The notes below the pieces were generated by a model. The model was not told the DNA's origin. It did no database searches and was given only the letters and a program-made list of their open reading frames with translations. 64,000 bases of DNA from Chloranthus sessilifolius. Lineage: Eukaryota > Streptophyta > Magnoliopsida > Chloranthales > Chloranthaceae. Positions within the stretch are counted from its first letter, which is position 1, and each line of letters opens with the position of its first letter. Shown in pieces: positions 35,339-47,147 of this stretch. The DNA lies in the NCBI GenBank assembly GCA_021018995.1, contig CM037584.1, forward strand, positions 45,831,811 through 45,895,810. Reading direction: 5' to 3'. The translations under genes and the position numbers were made by a program.

Positions 35339-36476
35339 GATACGGGAACTTACTAAATGCAATGTTAGGGCTGAGATTAGGGTTTAAATTAATTCAAACA
35401 ATTAAAAATAACAATATCTCATAACAAATTATCACAAAATATTCTAGAAATTCAATAGGTGATTTAATTCCGACCACAATAGTGTTACTTTCCGTGTACG
35501 TTCCCTATCGGATCTAGAAGACTAGAGTTGTTACGAATGACTAGATCTCTAATAGTCTTAGGGCATCAAATGAACTCGAAAGCAGATTCTCTCTATACCG
35601 TACAAAATAAAAGGCTAATTGATGATTTAATGAAGATAGTTAGGTTGATTTTGGATTTTATGAGATAAATAGACTAGATCTGGGATTTAATAGGAAAATA
35701 GTTAGGCTAGGGTTACGCTAGTTACGCAATTCGTAGATCAAAGGAAGATATAGATGGAAGAAGAGTTGACCTTGCACTAAACTGCATGCGGGACGAAGAA
35801 TCGCTCTCTATTTTGAAAGAATCATACTCTCACGAAAGTTTAGAGCTCTCAAGTTTGCAAAAGTAATTTTTTTAATTTATCAATAATTAAATTCTAACAC
35901 TAATGACCTTTATATAGGCTCTTATAATGCATAAAATTAAAAATCCTAGTGTAACTCTAATTCCTAGTTCAAATAAGAGAAATATCTTAATTATTCTAAA
36001 ACAATAAAATAAAGTCCTAAAACAATAATTATATTTCTAATCAAAGAAATAAATCATATTTTCTAGTGTAACCCTAATTATATTTCTAATCAAAGAAATA
36101 AATCATATTTTCTAAGACAAATTAATAAAAGAGACTATTCCTAATTCAATTAGGAGTCTTGAAATTCGTTACTTTCTGTGCAGCTTCCGAAAATTGACCA
36201 TAAATTCTTCAATACTAGTCGAAATTGCTCGTTTTTTGGCTTATTGAAAAGCTACTTCGATAAGCTTTCGAATATGATCAATTTCGTATCAATATGACTT
36301 TATTTGACACTTTAAAATAGGTCAAACATAAAAATGACGAGATTAAAAGTTGAAGACCCTCTGATCAGAGAATTTTTTATAATAAAATTTGAATTTTCTT
36401 CTTTCTAATCACATTAATGTTTTTCTTTCGCCTCTGATATGTTATGGGTGGTTGCTTGAATCGGATGTCTCTATCA
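35339..36476 (-). mobile_element. Possible solo LTR
   Basis: The ends form TGATA…TATCA. The opening TGATACGGGAACTTACTAAA and the later CTTTATATAGGC (reverse of a TATA region) parallel the layout of chromovirus 2's LTR read on the minus strand. No internal coding sequence and no clean target duplication were found, so this stays tentative. Confidence 0.38.
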
Positions 36477-36578
36477 CTCCCCATTTATTTAATTAGGTGT
36501 TTGATCAGTCACATAATTTACCATTTTATCACCCTTAACTTAGTGATACTAGGCTTTAGTTTGCTACTAATAACTTAC

Positions 36579-38132
36579 TGATGTGCAAATATTAAAGATA
36601 AACAGTAAAATAGAACCTAAGTGTTAATATTCATCAAAAGGAGCTCAAAAAATGATAAAGAAGGACAACATAACTAGAAGACGAAGCCCTGCATATTGAA
36701 CAAAATAAAAAATCACTATTTTATAATTTTCCAGCAGTAAAAGACTATGAAAGCCAAATAATTGTAATTTACGATTCTCCAAAAAAAGCCACTCATAGGA
36801 GAAAAGTAAATAATCGTATTTTCCAGAGAATCGTCCGTCAAGTCTGCTAAGTCATAAGAGTGAGCAGTATGAAGATACAAAATCGTCATTTACGATTTTG
36901 CAACAAAACGACAAAACTGAAGAATCATCTTTACGATTTTCCCTCTATGAATCATACTGAAAGCAGAGAATTGTAATTTATGATTTTCCACCAAAGAAGA
37001 GAGACAGAGAATCAGTATCAATGATTTTACAGAAAGCTTAATTCACTGCTACTGCAGATCACGTGAGTAAAGAGTATCATTGCCATGAACCAAATTAGAA
37101 GATCTTTAGGAGTCTGGTGAATCACGAATTTGAGAAGATTGATGAAGATCTATTTCAAAGGACTCTGTTGTTGAACTAAAGGAGAGCAATCCAGAAGCAC
37201 ATCTATCGTCTAAAGCAAGAAAAGATAAAATTAGAAATTATAGTTATATTAGGAATCTTTTGTTTTTAGTAGTTTATTTTATTAGAATTATAAGACTTTA
37301 TAAACTGACTCCTTATGATTTATAAATAAGAGAGCTTGGTGTAGAAATAAGCATCGAATAATTTCAGTATCAATTGACGCCTGAGGATGAATTTTCTTTT
37401 GATTAAAGTAGTCTAAAATAATTAGAGTAGATTAGATATCAGAGGTTTCTCAAGAGCAATTGACAACTACAATTGGGTGCTGAAGATTAGTGTAGATATC
37501 CTAGTTTCTTACAAGTAATTGACGACTACGGCTGAGGGGTGAAAGATATATTTATTTGCTTTCTAGATTAAATTTTATTTTCTTTTATTTACAACTTTGT
37601 AAACATCTTTTAGTTTTAATTTGAATTGACGACTCAGGTTAGAATTTGTAAATTAGTATAACGATTTTTACTTTTTCATCTTCAGTTTTTTAAGGTTTGA
37701 TTGACGCCCAGATTTTAGGAAGTTGTTGATTAGATTAAATCTGTATTGATAGAATCTTAGACTTGATTGACGACCAATGCTAAGAAACTAGAGATATAGT
37801 GTAACGGTACTGTTTAAATTCGTAGATATCCAATAGCTAAAGATTGGGATTGACGACCTCAATCAGAGGAAGGAGGATTTAGATTTATTATATGTATTTT
37901 AGATTAATAAATCATTCTTTTATTCATATTTCTCCAGTAGATTAGATTTTAAAGATAAATAAAAGTTTTTAAGATAAAGATTTAAGTAGAAGATATAAAT
38001 AAAAAGTAATTAGATAAATAAACTTCCTCGTGGGAGTGATCCTATGCTAGTACTATAATTTCTATTATGCGCTAGCAATAGGTTAAGACTTGAATTTAAT
38101 ATAATAATAATATACATCATAAGCAACGATCA
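36579..38132 (+). repeat. 5' LTR of the outer element
   Basis: It begins TGATGTGCAAATATTAAAG and ends AACGATCA, two bases before the primer-site spacer. It holds the AATCGT/ACGATT hairpin array (36690-37030) and a run of ATTGACGAC words (37376-37862). The start is inferred from the TG…CA ends because no second LTR is in the window. Confidence 0.62.
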
Positions 38133-38138
38133 AGTTTT

Positions 38139-38156
38139 TGGCGCCGTTGCCGGGGA
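38139..38156 (+). other. Primer-binding site, tRNA-Asp type (outer element)
   Basis: TGGCGCCGTTGCCGGGGA is the typical complement of the tRNA-Asp 3' end used by Athila and Tat elements. Confidence 0.92.
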
Positions 38157-38320
38157 AGCGGAATTTAACTTTACTTATATTTTTATCTAATATTTTTATT
38201 CTTTTAGAAACTAATATTTATCTTTCTCTTTTTATATTTCTTTATATTTTTGTTTTTCTTTGATCGCTTTTTACTCTTTTGCAAGTTTATTCGGAGTAAC
38301 GGATCAGACTTTCAATACTT

Positions 38321-39190
38321 TTGCGGGCCCCAGAAATTCAGAAGCTCAGATTTGTCTCTCTCCCTGCTTGCTCAAATAAAAAGAAAATAATATTAAAATC
38401 AAACCCTAATACAATAAGTGTCTATACCAGTATGACACACTATAGTCAGAACTTGACTAAAATGATGGGGGAACATTATGCTTTAACACTTCTTACACCT
38501 CCCCCATGTATACAAATAACCCCTATGACCAGTAATGAGACGTTTAAAATTACGCCCAAAATATTTCAAACACTTCCAATATTTCGTGGGCTAAGGGATG
38601 AAAATCCTTACTCACATTTAAGGCAGTTCATAGAAGTGTGCAATCTTATTCAAATCCAAATTTTTCTAGAAGCATCTCTTCATCTAAGGCTATTTTCATA
38701 TTCTCTCAGAGATAAAGCAAAGCTGTGGATACATTATTTGCCTCATAATTCGTTCGCCAACTGGGAGGACTTGGAACGAGGATTTCTCATGAAAAACTTC
38801 CCAATACACAGAACAAATCAAACCCAGTATCTAATCCAAACTTTCAAACAATCTCCGAATGAATCTCTACAAGAGGGGTGGACTCGCCTCAACGATCTTT
38901 TATATGGGTGTCCTCATCATGAAGTCTCCCGTTGGCAGATAGTCCTCACTTTCTATGAAGGTTTGAATGACCAAAATCGGTGCATAGTTGATGTTGCCTG
39001 TGGGGGGATGTTCCACACCATGTCTGCTGAGCCTGCTTGGGAATTTTTTGAGAACTTTAACGAGGAATCAGTGCAATGCCAAGCACCGGGTGAGATTGAA
39101 TCTGAGACTTCAAGGAGTATACCTCTTAGGCAGAGAGGATTATTTAAATTAAAGTCAATGATGAACTGCCTTCCAAAATTAAAACTGTAG
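38321..39190 (+). pseudogene. gag region of the outer Athila/Tat-like element
   Basis: A 289-residue frame with the plant retrotransposon gag core: FRGLRDENPYSHLRQFIEVC, LRLFSYSLRDKAKLWIHYLP, SLQEGWTRLNDLLYGCPHHE and FYEGLN. The visible part is open, but the element as a whole is interrupted shortly downstream by another retroelement. It would form the capsid. Confidence 0.85.
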
Positions 39191-39297
39191 AAAATAAAAA
39201 TTCAATCTCTGGTGGGTGTGAAATTGCACCCAACATCTCAACAAGGAGAAGCCGTTGGATCTAACTGCGGCTTAACTCAGGAAATTCCTCAGCACTC

Positions 39298-41097
39298 TGT
39301 TAAGCAGTGAAAAATACCATTTTTCACCTTCTAACCTGACCTTTGGTGGACCCTTGAGGTGACTAATAATGTGTTTTGAGTGTATTTTGTAGATAAGTAA
39401 TAAATTACAGTCTTAGTGCAGACATCCACCTAAAATGGCCAAAGAAGTAATTTACTGCTCATACATGTGCTCTTACAGCCCAAAGGCCAGCCAATCAAAT
39501 AGTTCACAGAGCCTTAGAAGTTCATGAGAATGTCTTGAGCTCAGCTGGGGATGCTTGAGGCCAAGTGTAGTTGCAAGGAATGAAGATTGAATCCACTAAG
39601 AGGATGTTGAATGTTGGACAGATGAAAGATAGCACACTAAAGATGTGTGGCCAGCTGTGGAAGCATAAAAGTAAACCTGTCGAGAGATTAGCTCTAGCTG
39701 CTGAGAGGTTATGATGCTCAAAAGCCAAGCTATCGAGAGGTTCCATGAAGCTGTCGAGAGGTTGGGTGCTACACATGAAGCTATCGAGAGCTCCCCAGTA
39801 CCTATCGAGAGGATCTGGAAGTGCACCATAAGTTGTCTAGAAGTATGAAGGTGAAAGAGTGAATAGATCAAGAGGATGAAAGACCTTGTCGAGAGGTTGG
39901 AAGTGCAATGAAAGATCCTGTCGACACCTTACCTGAAGGTGCAGGGGAAGTCGAGAGGTTCCATGTACATCTCGAGAGGTTCAGTTGAACCTGTCGACCA
40001 GTCCAAGACAACCTGTCGACAACTCACCTGAAGCTACGCTCGTCCTCGCGAGATTCAACCAACTTGTCGAGAGCTCAAGAGAAGTTTGCAAAGCTGTCGA
40101 CATGATTTTCTATAGCAAGTCGACAGGTTGATTATAACCTGTCGAGAGGATGAATGAAGAACATGACAGAAGGTTAAAATGAGCTCCAATCCTATCGACG
40201 AGTGCAAATCAACCTCTCAAAATGTCTCCAATCATGTTGAGAAGTCTTCAGAAGATATCAAGAGCTATCCAATCCTGTCGAAGGCCACAAGAACTTGTCG
40301 AAATGAAGAACAAGTAGATTCAGAACCTGTCGAGAGGTTCCCTGAACCTCTCGACATTCGAACTGGGAACTTCTCAGCCCCTTTTTTAGCAACTGCCAAC
40401 TTTTGAATTTTGTGCACACATCCCAAAGCACGTCAGCGACCCCTGGGGTATTTTTGGTACACAACTGAGCACGAATGGAAACTCTAATCGCCTCACATGT
40501 ACTCACCAATTGTGGACCAATGGGAGAAAGGCTTCTAGAAGAGAAATCAGTCACATCAGCAGCGCAGAATAACAGAATTATTCTCTTGGGTTCTGATTGG
40601 CTAAAACTGATATGGGAAGAGAGGAGAAGAGTATAAAATAGCTTGAAGAAATTACATTGAAAGACATCCAGAATTGGAGAGAACCAGAGCTGAATTCGAG
40701 ATCCATTTTTCCTCCAAAAATTCCCTCTCTCTTCCTTCTTCCCCCATTCTCTCTTTACCCAATCATGGTTGGCTAAACTCTTTTCAGTAGTTAGGGTGAG
40801 ATTTGAGCTGTAAATCGAGAGTTTCAGAGGCTTTATAAGGGATTGTATGCTGCACAGACTACAGATCTGAGTATAATAGGATTGTAAGTTATATTATTAT
40901 AATGTAATTATCATTTTTAAAGGTAATTCTAATCTACATTTCACTTCTTCATATTTGATTTCCCTGGATTGGATACTCCTGTGGATGCCAGCCAAAAATA
41001 AGGAGCTTGTAGCCTGGCACCCATAACATCTGCAATAGTTTATCTGTTCCAATCAAGATCAATAGATTGGAACAATCTCTGGGATGATCTGTGTCCC
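39298..41097 (+). repeat. LTR A of the Athila complex
   Basis: It starts TGTTAAGCAGTG. It contains about twenty TCGA words of the CTGTCGAGAGG/CCTGTCGACA type between 39670 and 40360, then AGTATAAAATAG (about 40629), a probable TATA box. It matches 60783-62617 closely. Confidence 0.85.
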
Positions 41098-41099
41098 AA

Positions 41100-42500
41100 G
41101 TTTTTCTCCATGTCCAAAACAAGTCAGCTAAGGAAAAGCATTATTTCATTTACTCAAGCCCCAACTGAAGACTTTTACCAAGTATGGGAGAGATTCAAGG
41201 AATTCCTAAAGCAATGTCTCCATCATCAAATTCTTGAATGGAAACTTGTCCAAAGTTTCTATCAAGGAATTGATCTTAAAAGTAGGGACATGGTTGATGC
41301 TTCTTGTGGTGGTACTTACCTTCACAAGACAACTGATGAGGCTTGAGAGCTCTTTGACATCATTAATGAGAAATCCATGCAAAGGGAGACTTTATCAAGG
41401 GACTTTGAGACTCTTGTGAGAATGGTGAGAGACAACACCACAAGAGGGAAAATGTATGAGGTGAATGAATATAACGATTTGGAGAGGAAAGTGGACAACT
41501 TAACTCAAAAGTTTGATAAGCTCATGGGAGCAATGCAGCCTTCAATGACTGCTAAAGTGGAGGAGGCATGTGTGATATGCCAGTCCCCTACTCACTCCCT
41601 TGAGGAATGTCCTTCAACTGCCCAATTTCTAGACCTTGTGATGGAACATGTGAATGCTGCTCAGTCCTATGGACAATAATCTACTGCTAGTTATCATTGG
41701 AGAAACCACCCCAATCTGGGGTGGAGATAACATATTTTTCAAAACTAGCAGTAGCCACAGCAGTCCATGCCTTATAGGAATGCCCAACCATACTAACAAA
41801 ACTACTTTCCAAGGCCCCAATACCAACAGCCTATGGTTCAGCCAATGGCTCAACCTGTGCATCAAAGTGCACCAGTCCCAACACCCTCTAGATCCCTCAC
41901 ATTTGAAGAGCAAGTTTTGGTTTCACTGCATAATTTGGGCTCTTTATCTCAAACTGTTAACTCCCATAGTCAAAGCATCAAGAAGATAGAGGACCACCTT
42001 GGTCAGCTATCTAATTCTACTAGGAGAGAGGAGGCAAGACAACCTAGTCAGCCCATGAATAACCCAAAGGGGCAGTACATGGTGGGTGAGACTTCTTCCC
42101 ATGAAGAAGCAAAATTAGTCACCACCTTGAGGAGTGGGAGGCTGGTTGATAATCAAGTTGGTATTGAGCATGATGAGACAAGTGCAGGAAATGAAGGAAC
42201 TACTCATGAGAATATGCAGCAGGAGCAACATATACAAAATAAGGGGGGCGTTGATGTGCCCCAAGAGAAAATTGAAAACAAAAATAAAGAAAAATCTTAT
42301 GAACTTGCTAAGGCTGCAAATGGGAGGTCAATTCCATATTTGCCATTTCCCAATGCATTGAAAGCAACTTCTCCTTTTGACAAGGGGAATGCTAAGGCTG
42401 AGGAGATGATAGAAACTTTCAAACAAGTAAAGTTCAACTTGCCTTTACTTGATGCCATCAAATAAGTTCCAGCCTATGCAAAATTTTTGAAAGAGTTGTG
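41100..42500 (+). pseudogene. gag region of the Athila complex, region 1 (broken)
   Basis: QAPTEDFYQVWERFKEFLKQ CLHH with FYQGID is the Athila-type gag core. CVICQSPTHSLEECP is a zinc-knuckle-like motif near 41575. A Gln/Pro-rich linker and an acidic C-terminal part follow. Confidence 0.85.
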
Positions 42501-42549
42501 CACCCACAAAAGACAATCTAGGATACACTTATCCAAGAAGGTCTTTTGT

Positions 42550-44850
42550 GCTGAGAAAGTAACCAAGTGTTGTCTATTACAACTCTAACCAAGCTGCAAG
42601 ATCCTGGAGTTCCCACAATCCCTTGCATCATTGGGGATCATACCATTGAAAAGGCCTTGTTCGATCTAGGAGCTAGTGTAAACCTACTTCCATATTATGT
42701 TTATGAGAAGTTAGGCTTGGGTGAATTGAAGCCCACACATGTGGTGCTACAACTAGCTGACAAATTTGAAAGGAGGCCTGTGGGAATGATAGAGAATGTG
42801 TTAGTTGGGGTTGATAAATTTTTCTATCTAACAAATTTTTTGGTTCTTGACATGGAGCTAAGCAAGTGCACCACCTCTATTCCTGTGATTTTGGGCAGAC
42901 CTTTCTTGGCCACTGCCAATGCTTGTATTCAATGTAGATCAGGAGTAATGAAGGTGTCATTTGGCAACATGAATGTTAAATTGAATGTCTACAATGCAAC
43001 AAATCAGCCTCACTTGAATGGTGAGGATTGTTTTTCAATTGATGTTTTGGATGAGCTTGTGGAAGAGACTTTTTCCAAGTTGTTGCATTGTAATGATTTT
43101 TGTGATGATCTTGGTGATGTTTTTGAGAATGTGTGGAGTGAGATTGTGGAAGAGAAGGCCCCCACACCCATGGTTCAAGAGGTGAAAGCCTTAATTTCTG
43201 ATGTGGGGCCAACAACAAGGTATCCTCCTTGAAAACTTGTTGAGATGCATCTTCCACCACCATTAAAGGCACCTTTGTTGCCTTTATTTGTATGTCTACC
43301 AGAGGTGGAGTTGAAACAGTTGCCTAAGACCTTAAAGTATAATTTTTTGGGGGCAAATCAGAAATTGCCAAAGATTATTTCTTCCTCTTACTGATGAGCA
43401 AGAGGAAGAGTTGTGTGTTTTAAAGAAACATAAGAGAGCAATTGGCTGGACCATTGCTGACTTTGGGGGCATCAGCCCTATTGTGTGCATGTATAAAATT
43501 CACCTGGAAGAAGGTTCCAAACCCTCTAGAGAAATACAGAGAAAATTGAATCCCCACATGCAAGAAGTGGTGATGAAAGAAGTGGTCAAATTGCTAGATG
43601 TTAGAGTCATCTACCTAATTTCAGATTCTGAATGGGTGGCACCTACTCAGGTGACACCTAAGAAATCTGGAATTACTGTGATTAAAACTGATGATGGTGA
43701 GCTTGTTCCAACTAGGGAAACCACAGGTTGGAGGGTATGTATAGACTATCAAAAGCTCAATCTGAAAGCCAGAAAAGACCACTTCCCTTTGCCCTTCATT
43801 GACCAAATCTTGGATAAGTTAACAGTAAAGTCTTTTTATTATTTTCTTGATGGATATTCGGGGTATAACCAAATCCCTGTTTATCCACAAGACCAAGAAA
43901 AGATAACTTTCACATGCTCATTTGACACCTTTGCCTATCGAAGGATGCCATTTGGATTGTGTAATCACCTGCAACTTTTCAAAGGTGCATGCGTGCTATA
44001 TTTTCTGACATGATTAAGCAGTTTCTAGAGATTTTCATGGATGATTTCTCTATTTTTGGGGATAGTTTTAGCCAATGTCTACACCATCTCAACCTTGTGT
44101 TACAGAGATGTGAGAAAACCAACTTGGTTTTAAGTTGGAAAAAGAGCCATTTTATGGTCACTCAAGGCATTGTCCTTGGTCATGTGGTTTCTCACTGAGG
44201 CATTGAGGTAGACAGGGCTAAAATAGATCTGATTGCACATTTACCCCCACCAATAATTGTGAAACAAGTCAGATCATTCTTGGGGCATGCTGGCTTCTAT
44301 AGGCGATTTAAACAAAATCTCAAAACCTCTTTGCCACCTGTTGTGCCAAGAGGTTCCCTTTGATTTCAATGATGAATGCCTTGAGGCCTTTGAGTTGTTG
44401 AAAAGTTGCCTAACCTCTGCACTTATCCTTCAAGCACCTGATTTTTCAATACCTTTTGAGCTGATGTGTGATGCGTCAGACTTTGCAATTGGTGCAGTCT
44501 TAGGACAAAGGAAGGATAAGGCCCCTTGTGTGATTGCATATGCCACCAAAATCATGATTGATGCTCAGTTAAATTACACCACAACTGAGAAGGAACTGTT
44601 GGCAATTGTTTTTGCTCTAGAGAAGTTTAGATCTTATGTGCTGGGATCTAAGATAGTGGTTTTCACAGACCACTCATCCCTAAAATACCTTTTGTCAAAA
44701 AAAGATGCAAAGCCTAGATTGATCAGATGGATCTTCCTATTACAGGAATTTGATCTTAAGATCAAAGACAAAAAAGGGGTTAAAAATGTGGTTGCAGACC
44801 ACTTGTCTAGGATTCTAGCAGAGGAATTTGATGGGCTACCTGTTAATGAC
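42550..44850 (+). pseudogene. protease, reverse transcriptase and RNase H of the Athila complex, region 1 (broken)
   Basis: The protease motif ALFDLGASVNLLPYYVYEKL and the trailing ILGRPFLATANACIQ lie near 42650-42930. RT motifs CIDYQKLNLKARKDHFPLPF and FLDGYSGYNQIPVYPQDQEK lie near 43740-43900; the FLDGYSGYNQ wording is Athila-like. RNase H ([24 protein letters not shown]) covers about 44460-44820. Confidence 0.9.
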
Positions 44851-44999
44851 TAATTTCCGGATGAACAACTGTTTGTTATCAACACCTCTACACCTTGGTT
44901 TGCAAATATTGTGAATTACTTGACAGTAGGGAAGATCCCTCCACATTGGAACAAAATGGACAAGGATCTGTTCTTTTCATAGATAAGACATTATATGTG

Positions 45000-46170
45000 G
45001 GAGGATCCATACCTATTCAAATATTATACAGATCAAGTGGTAAGGAGATGTGTCCCTGGTGAGGAATTCCACAATGTGCTAACTATGTGTCATGAACAGG
45101 CTTGTGGAGGCCATTTCAGTAGGAACAAAACTGCTACCAAGGTGCTCCAAAGTGGATTTTATTAGCCCACTCTCTTCAAGGATGCATGACTTCATTGTAA
45201 AACTTGTGAAAGATGCCAAAAGATGGGAAGTATCTCCCAAAGAAACTCCATGCCTTTACAGCCAATACTTGTGATTGAACTTTTTGATATTTGGGGGATA
45301 TGCTTCATAGGTCCCTTCCCCCATTCCTTTAGATATAACTATATTTTTGTAGTTGTGGACTATGTGTCTAAATGGGTTGAGGCCATAGCTACAAGAACAA
45401 ATGATCATAAGGTTGTCCTCAATTTCTTGAAGGACAATATTTTCTCCAGGTTTGACACCTCCAGAGCTATCATTAGTGATGGGGGGAGCCACTTTTGCAA
45501 TAGACAGTTTGAAAACCTACTTAGAAAGAACTTTGTGACATAGAGTTGCCACCCTATACCACCCACAAACCAGTGGGTAGGTGAAAATTTTTAATAGCGA
45601 AATCAAACACATTTTGGAGACAACAGTGAGAGTGGATAGGGAGGACTGGTTCTCGAAGTTACCTGATGCTCTGTGGGCTTATAGGATTGCCTATAAGACC
45701 CCAATAGGCATGTCTCCCTTCAGGCTGGTATATGGCAAGGCATGCCATTTACCAGTAGAGCTTGAGCACAAGACTTATTGGGCTGTTAAAGCATTGAATA
45801 CTGACTTAAAATCTGCTGGCGTGAACAAGAAACTCCAGCTGTTAGAGTTGAGATTGGAGGCATATTCAAATGCTAGGATCTACAAGGAGAAAACCAAGGC
45901 TTTCTATGACAAGCATCTGCTGAGGAAAGAGTTCACAGCTGGAAACAAGGTATGGCTGTTCAACTCAAGATTGAAAATTTTTTCAGGTAAGTTGAGATCC
46001 AGATGGGAGGAGCCTTACATAGTTGAGCATATATCCCCATCTGGAGCTGTGAAAATCAAGGGTCCAAAAGATGGAAGGACCACGAAAGTGAATGGGCAAA
46101 GGCTCAAGCTTGTTATTGAAAATGTGGTAGAGCCTGAACTGACCATTTACTATCATGAACCTCCATAACA
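45000..46170 (+). pseudogene. integrase of the Athila complex, region 1 (broken)
   Basis: VVVDYVSKWVEAIATRTNDH, then AIISDGGSHFCNRQFENLL, mark the catalytic core. [20 protein letters not shown] and [20 protein letters not shown] mark the C-terminal part. No chromodomain is present, as expected for Athila. Confidence 0.9.
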
Positions 46171-46379
46171 TGTCTGAGTTTCAACAATGTATATTATGTA
46201 TAATAACTCATGTGTTTGGTTATTTCTGTTTCTTTTGTTTCATTGCTATTTGGCATTGTACATGATTGTTTTTGCCATGTGTTTAGCACCTCATGTAGGA
46301 TGAGTCAAAGTCGTGAAGTGGACAGAGTTGAAATGTCAAATCTGTTGAGGAATGAACTAGGAACTGCCTACAAGTCCTT

Positions 46380-46830
46380 TTAAACTAAAAATCAACCTGT
46401 TGATAGGTTCTATGAACATGTCGACAGGTTTTGAGAGTTCCCAATTTGCTTTTTGACAGGTTCTGAAGGTATAAAAATGGTTGTCGATAGGATCCGTGAG
46501 CATTTTGACAGGTTTTAAAGATTTTTGGTTGAATTCTCGACAGCTTCAGGGTACCTATCGAGAGGTTCTATGAACCCCTCGAAGTAATTTTTCTGGAGCC
46601 TAAAACCTGTCGAGAGGATTGCATATTGAATTCAAAGAACCTATCGAGAGGTTCTGTGCACCTCTCGGAATGATTGTTGCTGACTACTTGAACCTGTCAA
46701 TAGGATTGCGTGAACCTCTTGCGAGGATTAGTGACTTTCTACTCTTCGACAGGTTGCATCAACCTGTCGACACCTTGCCCCAATCCTGTCGAAGTCATTT
46801 CCCATTGCTTTAAACCTAACGACAACTCCA
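46380..46830. repeat. Second TCGA-word array, between integrase and ORF3 (region 1)
   Basis: CCTGTCGAGAGG, CCTATCGAGAGGTTC and TTCGACAGGTTG words recur about every 20-40 bases. They are the same words as in the LTR arrays but lie outside the LTR. Confidence 0.85.
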
Positions 46831-47147
46831 TTTTTGCCATTCGATAGCTTTTCTTTGCGCTTTAACATTTCTCTGGTGATTTTTCCACTTATCTTTTTCT
46901 CTCTCTACCTCACTGGTTGTTCCTCCATACACCTTGGCATTGGTCCCATTGTTTAAATTCATCAAAAGCTACACTTTGCACCTGGTCCGAGCTGGTTTGG
47001 TGTTGTGCATTTTAAGATCTGAGAAAAGCCTCTCTTCTGCTCCACTTTGTGCGTTTGGCATTGCATTTGCAAATTGGTCTGGTTAATTTGATTGATAACA
47101 AAGGCCTGTGTGGTTGTTGCATTTGAATGTGAGAAATTGATTGAGTA

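Noticed and set aside
39670-40360. CRISPR-like or satellite-like array
   Set aside because: Words occur in both orientations with irregular spacing and no unique equal-length spacers; the setting is a plant LTR.
39522-40554. Open frames rich in LSTASWNLS/EPVERF-like repeats in the LTRs (also about 52063-52947 and 60976-61861)
   Set aside because: They are translations of the TCGA-word arrays in several frames and strands, with no domain; not proteins.
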